Origin: an uncultured Sphingorhabdus sp.
GTDB lineage: Bacteria; Pseudomonadota; Alphaproteobacteria; Sphingomonadales; Sphingomonadaceae
NCBI GenBank assembly: GCA_947492905.1
Contig: CANLOL010000001.1
Location: 970,578-1,034,577 of the forward strand
DNA: 64,000 bases
Direction of reading: 5' to 3'
A program made the position numbers and the translations under genes. The notes below the pieces were generated by a model. It did not search any database and was not told the origin of the DNA. It saw nothing but the letters and a program-made list of their open reading frames with translations. Of the stretch, positions 18,554 through 26,650 are shown piece after piece. Within the stretch, counting starts at the first letter, position 1. Each line of letters begins with the position of its first letter.

Positions 18554-19861
18554 ATGAATAAACCTTTGAATATTGCGCTTGCTGGCCTTGGCACTGTCGG
18601 GGTTGGCGTGATCCAATTGCTGCAAGAGAATGAAGATATTATCACAAAAAGAGCGGGCCGCCCGATTAAAATCATATCGGTGAGCGCGCGCGATCGCAAC
18701 AAAGATCGCGGTGTTGATTTGTCGGCATATCAATGGGTTGATGATATGAGCGCAATGGCATCTGGTGATGATGTTGATATTGTGGTCGAGCTGGTCGGCG
18801 GCAGCGATGGCCCTGCATTATCATTAGCGCGCAGTGCCCTATCTGCGGGCAAATCGCTGGTGACGGCGAATAAAGCAATGGTTGCGCATCATGGTTACGA
18901 ACTGGCGCAACTGGGCGAAGAAAGTGCATGTACGCTGAAATATGAAGCGGCTGTTGCTGGCGGTATTCCGATTATTAAGGGGCTGCGTGATGGCGCGGCT
19001 GGCAATCGCATTGACCGTGTTTACGGAATTTTGAACGGCACGTGCAATTATATTCTTAGCACAATGGAGAGCGAAGGCAGTGATTTTGCGCATGTATTAA
19101 GCGCAGCGCAAGCCAAAGGCTATGCAGAGGCTGATCCTAGTTTCGATATTGATGGCGTTGATGCTGCGCATAAGCTGGCAATATTGGCGAGCCTTTGTTT
19201 TGGCACGCAGATTAATTTTGATGCTGTGGAAACCAATGGCATTAGAAAATTAATTGCATCTGACATCAGTCAAGCCGCAGCATTGGGTTATAATATCCGC
19301 TTGCTGGGTCTGGCCGAGGTAGATGAAGCAGATGCGCAAGGTGCACTGTTTCAACGCGTGCAGCCTTATCTGGTCAAACGCGATCATCCTTTGGCGCATG
19401 TGACGGGGCCAACCAATGCAGTGGTGGCCGAGGGTAATTTCTCTGGCAGATTATTATTCCAAGGCGCTGGCGCTGGCGATAAACCAACGGCGTCCGCAGT
19501 GGTGGCCGATATTATTGATATTGCGCGCGGCGAAGATGGCGCCATATTTGGTATGCCAAGCAATGAATTGCGCTGCAGCCATAGTGCTGAATCGGGTAAA
19601 CGTATTGGCAAATCTTATATCAGAATGATTGTCGCTGATAAGCCGGGTGTCTTGGCGGAAATAGCAGCCGTCATGCGCGATTCCAATGTGTCGATAGAGA
19701 GTTTGATTCAACAAGAGGCAGGACAAAAAGAGGGCGAAGCGCTGATTGCTATGGTGACGCATAGCGGCCCAGAAAGTGCGATTACGCAAACTATCGAAAC
19801 TCTGTCAAATTCGGATAGTATGATTGATGAACCAATGGTGATGCACATATTAGGCGATTAG
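18554..19861 (+). CDS. hom: Homoserine dehydrogenase
   Basis: 435 residues. The NAD(P) domain starts with GLGTVGVGVIQLL; the catalytic region includes VTANKAMVAHHG, YEAAVAGGIPIIKGL and GILNGTCNYIL, with Lys/Asp residues in KGYAEADPSFDIDGVDAAHK. The C-terminus is an ACT domain (SYIRMIVADKPGVLAEIAAVM), which usually gives threonine feedback inhibition. The enzyme converts aspartate semialdehyde to homoserine for Thr and Met. Order hom - glpX - recJ is typical of Sphingomonadales. Ribosome site weak. Confidence 0.97.
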   Translation: MNKPLNIALAGLGTVGVGVIQLLQENEDIITKRAGRPIKIISVSARDRNKDRGVDLSAYQWVDDMSAMASGDDVDIVVELVGGSDGPALSLARSALSAGKSLVTANKAMVAHHGYELAQLGEESACTLKYEAAVAGGIPIIKGLRDGAAGNRIDRVYGILNGTCNYILSTMESEGSDFAHVLSAAQAKGYAEADPSFDIDGVDAAHKLAILASLCFGTQINFDAVETNGIRKLIASDISQAAALGYNIRLLGLAEVDEADAQGALFQRVQPYLVKRDHPLAHVTGPTNAVVAEGNFSGRLLFQGAGAGDKPTASAVVADIIDIARGEDGAIFGMPSNELRCSHSAESGKRIGKSYIRMIVADKPGVLAEIAAVMRDSNVSIESLIQQEAGQKEGEALIAMVTHSGPESAITQTIETLSNSDSMIDEPMVMHILGD

Positions 19862-20130
19862 GCCCAAAAGCTAATATTCTAAAGCCAATGCCCCATATTC
19901 ACTGTCTGTAAAATATAATATGTTTTACAATCACTTTATGTGAAATTACCGATACGCTCTCGACTTTGCACTTAGTCTGGCCTATCCGATGCCCATCATT
20001 GATTTGGGGGGCATAAACGCATCTTATTTATCAGGATAATAGATGCTGTAGTGAATTTATTCATCCAAAAGACGTAATTTACAGCTATAGCGATTATAAA
20101 GCGCAAGACATTCTACATAAGGAACAATTT

Positions 20131-21126
20131 ATGTCATCTGAAAACACAGAAAATTTTGAATATACTGGCAATATGCTTGACCGTGTTCTGGTTTTGGAAA
20201 TGGTTCGTGTGACGGAAGCTGCGGCGGTTGCTGCATCCTCTTGGATTGGACGTGGTGACGAAAAAGCTGCTGATGCTGCCGCTGTAGAGGCAATGCGTAT
20301 GGCGTTTAATGATCTATATATGGACGGCACTGTTGTCATTGGTGAGGGCGAGCGCGATGAAGCGCCTATGCTCTACATCGGTGAAAAGGTTGGCGGCGCA
20401 CCGGGCAAAGGGCCAAAGATTGATATTGCATTAGACCCATTAGAAGGCACAACCATTACTGCAAAAGCAGGGCCAAATTCATTGGCGGTATTGGCGGCTG
20501 CCGAAGAGGGATGCCTGCTCAATGCGCCTGATGTCTATATGGATAAAATTGCATGTGGCCCCGGCTATTCGCCCGATATTGTGAATTTAGACAAAAGCGT
20601 CACCGAAAATGTAACGGCGGTGGCGCAAGAAAAAGGCGTTAAGCCATCGGATATTATCGTCTGTGTGCTGGATCGTCCGCGCCACGATAAAATCATCGCA
20701 GAGCTGCGCGAGATTGGCTGCGGTATCGTATTAATTCCTGATGGCGATGTCGCTGGCGTTATTGCGACTACCAACCCTGAAACAACAATCGATATCTACA
20801 TGGGTAGCGGCGGCGCACCTGAGGGCGTCTTAGCCGCAGCAGCATTGCGCTGTGTTGGTGGACAATTCAAAGGACGTCTATTGTTCCGCAATGATGATGA
20901 GCGCGGCCGCGCGCGCAAATGGGGTATCGAGGATTTAGATAAGATTTATGATCTAACCGAATTGGCCAAGGGCGATTGCATTTTTGCCGCAACGGGCGTT
21001 ACTGACGGTTCTTTATTGAGCGGCGTCAAAAAATTACGCGGCGGCGTTATGACCACAGATAGCGTGGTGATGCGCTCATCATCGGGTACGGTGCGCTGGG
21101 TTAAGGGCGAGCATAAAATAAAATAA
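20131..21126 (+). CDS. glpX: Class II fructose-1,6-bisphosphatase
   Basis: 331 residues. Conserved GlpX elements are VTEAAAVAASSWIGRGDEKAAD, VIGEGERDEAPMLYIGE, the metal-binding ALDPLEGTT, and YMGSGGAPEGVLAAAALRCVGG (landmarks given in part). It removes the 1-phosphate of fructose-1,6-bisphosphate in gluconeogenesis, with divalent metal ions. AAGGAACA stands before the ATG. The 269 bp upstream hold no recognisable gene or riboswitch. Confidence 0.97.
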   Translation: MSSENTENFEYTGNMLDRVLVLEMVRVTEAAAVAASSWIGRGDEKAADAAAVEAMRMAFNDLYMDGTVVIGEGERDEAPMLYIGEKVGGAPGKGPKIDIALDPLEGTTITAKAGPNSLAVLAAAEEGCLLNAPDVYMDKIACGPGYSPDIVNLDKSVTENVTAVAQEKGVKPSDIIVCVLDRPRHDKIIAELREIGCGIVLIPDGDVAGVIATTNPETTIDIYMGSGGAPEGVLAAAALRCVGGQFKGRLLFRNDDERGRARKWGIEDLDKIYDLTELAKGDCIFAATGVTDGSLLSGVKKLRGGVMTTDSVVMRSSSGTVRWVKGEHKIK

Positions 21127-21196
21127 TCTGATCATATTGCGTTCATCTGAATATTTTAATTAGTGTCTTATTCCTAATTGAGACTATAGTTGAAAT

Positions 21197-22441
21197 ATGA
21201 AGCATAGAATCCGACAATATCTGCGTATCATGACGGTTGCATCTGTATCGATGCTTGCGGCATCTTGCATCACGCCTCCTACTTATGATGGTGGGGATTG
21301 GCGTAATTTTGTTGGTATTGATAGCGATTTGTGCGCGCAGCAAAGCCATAAGATAGTATCGCGGCGCAGCGAAGCCTCTTTGCCCTATTTCTATATCAGC
21401 AGCAGACTACCCTATTGCGCGGGTAAAATTCGCATGACGCTGCAACGCACTGATAAAATGCGCTATGGCCGTTTTGATATTATAGAAGAAGGTCGGAAAT
21501 TTGAAAAAGAAGAGGTGCTGTTTGAAAATAGCGACATTATAGTTCAAAGTCCCGACAATTGGGCGCAGCAAATAGCGCAGCAAGCGGCGCTCAATGATGG
21601 CCGCGTGATACTCTATACTCATGGTTATAATGAGACATTTCTTGAGACAGCATCGCGATTGGCGCGCTTCAAAAAAATAGCGCAATTTAACGGCCCGATT
21701 ATCCAATATAGCTGGCCATCACACCGCAAAGCATTACGCTATGCTACCGATGGAACGAATTTAGAGCTTTATAAACCGCAATATGCAGCAGCGGTTCAAA
21801 AATTAGCCGCTATTCCAGAAATTAAGAGCTTGATATTGATTAGCCATAGCCTTGGCTCTCAACTGCTATTGCATGGATTGCAGGAAATTGATCTGGCTGC
21901 GAAAAAAACCAATAGCATCGATTATAGCAAAAAAATCACCAATGTTATTTTGGCATCGCCCGATATTGATAAGCAGATATTTGAAACCATAGCATCACAG
22001 CATATTATGACCGATGAAAAAATCGCCAATGGCCGCCGTATCACCGTCTATAGCTCTGCCAAAGACAAAGCGATTAGGCTGTCGCATATCATTAATGGCT
22101 ATGAACGGCTGGGCGGAACACGATGCGATGATCCCAATGCATTGGCCGATGATGATTTAATTGCAATTGATCGTAAGGCTAAGGCGAGATGCTATGCGAA
22201 CTTACCCGATACCATGAGCGCAGAGCGCCGTAATGGCTTGCATATCATTGACACTACAGAGGTAAGCAATAGCAATAATGGCCATAGTGACTTTGTAAAT
22301 GCGCCAGAGGCTTGCAGTGATTTTAGCGCGGTTATTAATGATATGCCATTGAGCGATACACGCCGCCGTTCCATCGGCAAAGGCAATATCTGGCGCCTAA
22401 ATGAAGGCGATGCTATAAACGATTGCACATATGAAAAATGA
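21197..22441 (+). CDS. Lipoprotein with alpha/beta hydrolase domain (DUF900 type)
   Basis: 414 residues. Lipoprotein signal MLAASC (Cys about residue 26), then an alpha/beta hydrolase domain with VILYTHGYNETFLET, IQYSWPSHRKALRYATDG and the nucleophile elbow SHSLGSQLL (Ser), followed by ILASPDID. These are the marks of the DUF900 serine-hydrolase group. The final part NGHSDFVNAPEACSD carries a candidate catalytic His. It would act on the outer or inner membrane surface facing the periplasm; substrate unknown. Its 3' end overlaps the next gene by 11 bp. Confidence 0.85.
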   Translation: MKHRIRQYLRIMTVASVSMLAASCITPPTYDGGDWRNFVGIDSDLCAQQSHKIVSRRSEASLPYFYISSRLPYCAGKIRMTLQRTDKMRYGRFDIIEEGRKFEKEEVLFENSDIIVQSPDNWAQQIAQQAALNDGRVILYTHGYNETFLETASRLARFKKIAQFNGPIIQYSWPSHRKALRYATDGTNLELYKPQYAAAVQKLAAIPEIKSLILISHSLGSQLLLHGLQEIDLAAKKTNSIDYSKKITNVILASPDIDKQIFETIASQHIMTDEKIANGRRITVYSSAKDKAIRLSHIINGYERLGGTRCDDPNALADDDLIAIDRKAKARCYANLPDTMSAERRNGLHIIDTTEVSNSNNGHSDFVNAPEACSDFSAVINDMPLSDTRRRSIGKGNIWRLNEGDAINDCTYEK

Positions 22442-23021
22442 TATAAGCATATTATCGAAAGAAATTTCGGCCTGCACATTATGCAAAGATTTACCGCTTG
22501 GGCCAAAGCCCATATTTCAAATTGGCGCATCGGCCAAAATATTAATAGCGGGTCAAGCTCCGGGTTCAAAAACCCATGTAAAAGGCCGCCCCTTTGATGA
22601 TCAAAGCGGGATTAGATTGCGCAAATGGCTGGGGGTCAGTGATGAACAATTTTATGATCCAGACATATTTGCCATTGTCCCGATGGGGTTTTGCTTTCCC
22701 GGAACAGGCAAGGGCGGTGATTTGCCGCCCCGCCCAGAATGCGAAGCAGCATGGCGGCGGCCCGTGCTTGATACATTAGCCAATATAGAATTGACGCTGA
22801 TATTGGGGCAATATGCGCTGGATTGGCATGTCGGTGATAGGAAATCGAAAACGCTCACCGATACAGTAAAACGCTGGGAAGAATTTTGGCCCGATAATTT
22901 GCCATTGCCGCATCCTTCGCCGCGCAACATTAGATGGTTTAAGGCTAACCCTTGGTTCGAAGATGAGGTTATTCCTGAGCTGCAAAAAAGAGTGCAAACC
23001 CTAATCGCTAACCGCTCTTAA
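22431..23021 (+). CDS. Uracil-DNA glycosylase superfamily protein
   Basis: 196 residues. The N-terminal CTLCKDLPLGPKPIFQ followed by ILIAGQAPG (equivalent of motif 1, GQDPG type) and FDDQSGIRLRKWLGV, then LTLILGQYALDWHVG and LPHPSPRNIRWF (equivalent of the HPS motif 2) define a UDG-superfamily fold, near the family 4/5-like group but without a full four-Cys iron-sulfur set (only CTLC is seen). Activity on uracil is not certain; such proteins may act on other damaged bases. It overlaps the upstream lipoprotein gene by 11 bp and the convergent gene at its 3' end by 4 bp. Confidence 0.8.
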   Translation: MKNDISILSKEISACTLCKDLPLGPKPIFQIGASAKILIAGQAPGSKTHVKGRPFDDQSGIRLRKWLGVSDEQFYDPDIFAIVPMGFCFPGTGKGGDLPPRPECEAAWRRPVLDTLANIELTLILGQYALDWHVGDRKSKTLTDTVKRWEEFWPDNLPLPHPSPRNIRWFKANPWFEDEVIPELQKRVQTLIANRS

Positions 23022-23530
23022 AATAACCCCATATCCAAACCTGCGGCCATAGCAGCACCTCTGTCATGGCATTTGCGCAAATCATCAGCGCTAATGATTT
23101 TCTCGGCCATGATTTCTTCTTGCGTTTGGGCATGTGTGCATATGATGAGATTATCATCAATAGGTTTCAGCCGCCATCCTTGGCAAATTCGCATCCCTTG
23201 ACGCAGTGCATTTTCGCCATCGCTGCCAGCACATATCATCATGGCATAGGGGCGGGCTTCTATATGGCCAAGGCAGGGATAATAGCAGCGATCAAAAAAG
23301 CTTTTCATCGGCCCAGAAATAGCAGCGAGTCGTTCTGGAAATGCGAAAATATATCCCGATGCACCCAACATATCATCATGGTTCGCATCATCCGCATGCA
23401 ATAGTTTTACGCGAACCCGGCAATCGGGATCACTTTGCGCGCCATCCGCTGCGCTTTGTGCCAAGGCTTTTGAGCCGCCTGTCATGCTGTCCCAGATGAT
23501 GAGAATATATTTGTCGCTATTATTTTGCAT
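23018..23530 (-). CDS. Flavodoxin-fold / NADPH-dependent FMN reductase-like protein
   Basis: 170 residues. The N-terminus IWDSMTGGSKALAQSAADGA resembles the phosphate-binding loop of flavodoxins, and IFAFPERLAAISGPMKSFFDRCYYP is the FMN-ring contact region (P...AS.SGPMK.FFDR) of the NAD(P)H-FMN reductase group. It is probably a cytoplasmic flavoprotein. Its stop overlaps the convergent UDG-family gene by 4 bp. No partner protein is evident nearby. Confidence 0.75.
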   Translation of the reverse strand: MQNNSDKYILIIWDSMTGGSKALAQSAADGAQSDPDCRVRVKLLHADDANHDDMLGASGYIFAFPERLAAISGPMKSFFDRCYYPCLGHIEARPYAMMICAGSDGENALRQGMRICQGWRLKPIDDNLIICTHAQTQEEIMAEKIISADDLRKCHDRGAAMAAGLDMGLF

Positions 23531-23587
23531 ATTAGAAATGAATGCCTATATTCATGCAAGTAGATTGTAAATGATTGGAGTTTGAAT

Positions 23588-24214
23588 ATGCGTAAATCTG
23601 TTTTTTCTGCTGCGGCAGCCCTATTGGTGATTGCACCAACTATTCCCTCTGTGATTGCGCAGCAAGATGCGCCCAAATTACCAGGATCGGTTGATCCAAC
23701 AAAGGTGGTTGCCGGCACTTATATTGTTGATCCATCGCATACTTTGGTTGGTTTTCGGGTCAATCATTTCGGTTTTAATGATTATTTTGGTATTTTTGGC
23801 GACTCCACCGGAACGCTTGAAATTGATCCTGCTAATTTGGCGGCGGCAAAAGTCGACATCACAATCCCTGTTAATAAATTGACCACGGCTAGCGCGGGCC
23901 TCACACGGCATATGAACAGCGCTGATTTCTTTGAAACAGAGACGCACCCTACCGCGCGCTTTGTTTCCACCAAAGTCACTGTGGATGGCAATGCTGCCAA
24001 AATTGATGGCAATTTGACCATTAAAGGCATTACCAAGCCCGTAGTTTTGGATGCGAGCTTCACTGGCGTTGGCAATAATCCGTTTAATAAAAAACTGACC
24101 GTTGGTTTTGAGGCCGATACGATTATCAAGCGCAGTGATTTTGGTGTGAATGGCGCAATTCCATTGGTATCTGATGAAGTGCAATTGGGTATTACGGTTG
24201 CTTTTGAGAAATAA
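23588..24214 (+). CDS. YceI-family periplasmic lipid-binding protein
   Basis: 208 residues from the ATG at 23588 (TGGAG at 7 bases upstream; the earlier TTG is too close to it). Signal peptide with cleavage after SVIAQ region, then the YceI lipocalin-like fold: GTYIVDPSHTLVGFRVNHFG at the start of the domain, SADFFETETHPTARFVST, NLTIKGITKPVVLDASF and KRSDFGVNGAIPLVSDEVQL. YceI proteins bind polyisoprenoid-type lipids in the periplasm. A hairpin at 24251-24276 may terminate transcription. Confidence 0.95.
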   Translation: MRKSVFSAAAALLVIAPTIPSVIAQQDAPKLPGSVDPTKVVAGTYIVDPSHTLVGFRVNHFGFNDYFGIFGDSTGTLEIDPANLAAAKVDITIPVNKLTTASAGLTRHMNSADFFETETHPTARFVSTKVTVDGNAAKIDGNLTIKGITKPVVLDASFTGVGNNPFNKKLTVGFEADTIIKRSDFGVNGAIPLVSDEVQLGITVAFEK

Positions 24215-24250
24215 AAGCAAAAATTAATTTGATGGATTTGTATGAATGAA

Positions 24251-24285
24251 GGCTTGCGGCTTAATTGCTGCGAGCCTAACCTATT
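24251..24285 (+). terminator. Hairpin in the yceI-recJ gap, possible terminator
   Basis: GGCTTGCGGC (24251-24260) pairs with GCTGCGAGCC (24267-24276) with two G-T wobbles and a TTAATT loop; a T-rich stretch (CTATTTTT) follows. It can end yceI transcription. It also lies only 12 bp before the recJ ATG, which has no Shine-Dalgarno sequence. Confidence 0.5.
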
Positions 24286-24288
24286 TTT

Positions 24289-26052
24289 ATGACCAGCGTA
24301 TTAAATATTGAACAATCCCTATTAGGCCAAGCATGGCATTGGCGATCAACGGGCGCGGATGCGCGTGATCCCGATTTTAAGCCCGATGATTTAACCGATC
24401 AATTGCTGATGGCACGCGGCGTAGCGCGCGAAGATTTGGCGCGGCATAAAGAACCGACTATCCGCGCTTTTTTGCCCGATCCTTCTATATTTCAAGATAT
24501 GCAAAATGCGGCACGGCGGATTTGCGATGCTATCCAAACTCAAGAAAAAATTGTCATTTACGGCGATTATGATGTTGATGGTGCAACCAGCGCGGCTCTG
24601 TTGATACGCTTGTTGCGCGATTTGGGCGTTGAAGCGGGCTATTATATCCCAGATCGGCTGATGGAAGGCTATGGCCCATCGGGTGAAGCTTTGGTTAAAC
24701 TAGGTGCGCAAGGCAGCGATTTGGTCGTGACCGTTGATTGCGGTGCTATGGCCTATGATGCACTCTCGCAAGCCAAACAATCAGGATTAGATGTGATTGT
24801 GGTCGATCACCATAAATGCGCGGCGCAGCTTCCAGAAGCTTTGGCATTGGTGAATCCCAATCGGTTGGATGAAAATGACGAAGCAGCAGCACATGGCCAT
24901 TTGGCGGCTGTTGGTGTGGCCTTTATCTTGGCCGCTGAAATTGTGCGCACGTTACGGGCGCGCGGATATTTTGAAAATCGCAGCGAACCCAAATTGATGA
25001 AATTGCTCGATATTGTCGCATTGGGCACTGTGGCTGATGTCGCCAAAATTCAGGGTCTGAACCGCGCTTTTGTTGCTCAAGGCCTCAAAGTCATGGCGAT
25101 GCGCGGAAATGTTGGCATATCGGCGCTTATCGAGGTGAGCGGATTAAACCGCGCGCCAATCGCTAGTGACTTGGGCTTTGCTCTTGGTCCGCGTATTAAT
25201 GCGGGTGGGCGCGTAGGCGAATCTGATTTGGGGGTAAGGCTGCTCTCGACTGAGAGCCGCGAAGAGGCGATGGAAATATCCTTGCAGCTCGACCAATATA
25301 ATAAAGAACGCCGCGCAATCGAAGCTATGGTGCAAGAAGAAGCCGAAGAGATGCTCGCCAGCCAATCCAATCAAGCCGTGGTGGTTTTGGCGGGTAAGGG
25401 CTGGCATCCGGGCGTCATTGGCATTGTGGCAGGGCGTATCAAAGAAAAAACAGGCAAGCCTTCTATCGTCATAGCATTGGATGATGACGGCATAGGCAAA
25501 GGATCAGGCCGCAGCATAAGCGGCGTTGATTTGGGCGCTGCTATTATCGGGGCGCGAGAGACAGGATTATTGGTGGCGGGCGGCGGTCATGCGATGGCGG
25601 CTGGATTAACGGTGGATGCCGATAAAATAACCGCATTAAGCGAATGGCTGAACGATAAATTGGCCAATGACGTTAGCAATGCATCGGATGGCAGGGCTTT
25701 ATTATGCGATGCAATATTATCGCCGCGCGGGCTCAATCCAGAATTTGTCGGCGCATTGGATGGTGCTGGCCCTTATGGTATGGGCTGGCCATCACCGCGC
25801 ATCGTAACGGGCCCTGTGCGCATTATAAAATGCGATATAGTTGGCAAAGATCATGTGCGCGCTATTGTGTCGGGGGGCGATGGTGCATCGTTTAAGGCTA
25901 TGGCCTTTCGTCAAGGGGATAGCTTGTTGGGGCAGACATTATTGCATGCTGATAAAGATAAACGTTTTTGGCTGGCGGGCCGTGCAAAGATTGATGATTG
26001 GGGGGCGCAGCTGAAGGCAGAAATGCATATTGATGATGTAGCAGAGGCCTAA
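24289..26052 (+). CDS. recJ: Single-stranded-DNA-specific exonuclease RecJ
   Basis: 587 residues. DHH phosphoesterase motifs: DYDVDGATSAALLIRLL (motif I), VTVDCGAMAYDAL, and VVDHHKC (DHH motif III). The DHHA1 part is seen as GGGHAMAAGLTV, preceded by GWHPGVIGIVAGR. The C-terminal OB fold follows (VRIIKCDIVGKDHVRAIVSG). RecJ degrades ssDNA 5' to 3' with Mn/Mg in RecF-pathway and mismatch repair. The ATG has no visible ribosome site and follows a hairpin by 12 bp. Next to tRNA-Glu, as in other sphingomonads. Confidence 0.97.
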   Translation: MTSVLNIEQSLLGQAWHWRSTGADARDPDFKPDDLTDQLLMARGVAREDLARHKEPTIRAFLPDPSIFQDMQNAARRICDAIQTQEKIVIYGDYDVDGATSAALLIRLLRDLGVEAGYYIPDRLMEGYGPSGEALVKLGAQGSDLVVTVDCGAMAYDALSQAKQSGLDVIVVDHHKCAAQLPEALALVNPNRLDENDEAAAHGHLAAVGVAFILAAEIVRTLRARGYFENRSEPKLMKLLDIVALGTVADVAKIQGLNRAFVAQGLKVMAMRGNVGISALIEVSGLNRAPIASDLGFALGPRINAGGRVGESDLGVRLLSTESREEAMEISLQLDQYNKERRAIEAMVQEEAEEMLASQSNQAVVVLAGKGWHPGVIGIVAGRIKEKTGKPSIVIALDDDGIGKGSGRSISGVDLGAAIIGARETGLLVAGGGHAMAAGLTVDADKITALSEWLNDKLANDVSNASDGRALLCDAILSPRGLNPEFVGALDGAGPYGMGWPSPRIVTGPVRIIKCDIVGKDHVRAIVSGGDGASFKAMAFRQGDSLLGQTLLHADKDKRFWLAGRAKIDDWGAQLKAEMHIDDVAEA

Positions 26053-26066
26053 TATGAAGCTTGAAC

Positions 26067-26090
26067 ATTGGTAAGAAAAAACCAGTTTTT
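26067..26090 (+). terminator. Possible terminator after recJ
   Basis: ATTGGT (26067-26072) can pair with ACCAGT (26081-26086), one wobble, with an A-rich loop, followed by TTTT. The stem is short, so the call is tentative. Confidence 0.4.
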
Positions 26091-26155
26091 AGGCTTCTTT
26101 AACTATAGAGTGTCATAATAATCGAAACATGCCAATAAAAGGCAGTAAAATGGGG

Positions 26156-26184
26156 TTGACCAGAATCATGTTTGCCCCTATCTG
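26156..26184 (+). promoter_or_regulatory. Sigma-70-type promoter of tRNA-Glu
   Basis: TTGACC at 26156-26161 and TATCTG at 26179-26184 are separated by 17 bp, and the tRNA starts 27 bases after the -10 element. Spacing and both hexamers fit a housekeeping promoter. Confidence 0.6.
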
Positions 26185-26211
26185 CGCTAATTCCAAAGCA
26201 TTTCATGCTAT

Positions 26212-26286
26212 GGCCCCTTCGTCTAGCGGTTAGGACGCGGCCCTTTCACGGCTGAAACACGGGTTCGATTCCCGTAGGGGTCACCA
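26212..26286 (+). tRNA. tRNA-Glu (anticodon UUC)
   Basis: Cloverleaf by eye: acceptor GGCCCCT (26212-26218) pairs with AGGGGTC before discriminator A and an encoded CCA (26284-26286), with one G-U. The anticodon arm contains the loop CTTTCAC with TTC, and the T arm has GGTTCGATTCC. The 75-nt length and sequence match bacterial tRNA-Glu. An accessory catabolic cluster begins 137 bp downstream. Confidence 0.97.
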
Positions 26287-26422
26287 TTTTTGCACTTCTG
26301 CAAAATAAGATTTTCATACAACATAGCCATCACAGCATATCGGATATGATATGGTGATTTTCTGTAAAATATTGATTTAAAGGATATATTATCTTATCCT
26401 GCGCATATTAATATCTCAGATA

Positions 26423-26650
26423 TTAATGAGTAGATGATCTTGGGTTATATTTCTCTTCGTTGAGTCTAACCATTTCGATAATCTCTTTCACTATTTGCTC
26501 AGATCCAATTTGGTTAATCATAGCAATGATGAGTTTGGCATTAATCTTTTGGCTTTTTTCTTCATTGCCGTCTGCATGTAAATCCACGATCATTTGATAA
26601 ATATCATCATGACCAGATATATTAACTGTGTCGTTGAATTTATCCATCAT
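26423..26650 (-). CDS. DUF2783 small protein
   Basis: 75 residues. The pattern HDDIYQMIVDLHADGNEE ... INAKLIIAMINQIGSEQIVKEIIEMVR corresponds to the DUF2783 family, in which LDAH...E.S...NARL.LLL.N.IGD is typical. DUF2783 genes commonly follow flavin-dependent aromatic monooxygenase genes, and here the ATG overlaps the TGA of such a gene by 4 bp (26647-26650), so the two are translationally coupled. Function is unknown; an accessory or stabilising role for the monooxygenase is an inference. It ends the minus-strand catabolic operon. Confidence 0.8.
   Translation of the reverse strand: MMDKFNDTVNISGHDDIYQMIVDLHADGNEEKSQKINAKLIIAMINQIGSEQIVKEIIEMVRLNEEKYNPRSSTH

Noticed and set aside
19862-20130. 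Riboswitch or small RNA before glpX
   Set aside because: 269 bp without a gene, but no convincing structure or promoter pair could be recognised.
26212-26286. Active integration site of a phage or integrative element
   Set aside because: No integrase, transposase or duplicated tRNA end was found in the window.
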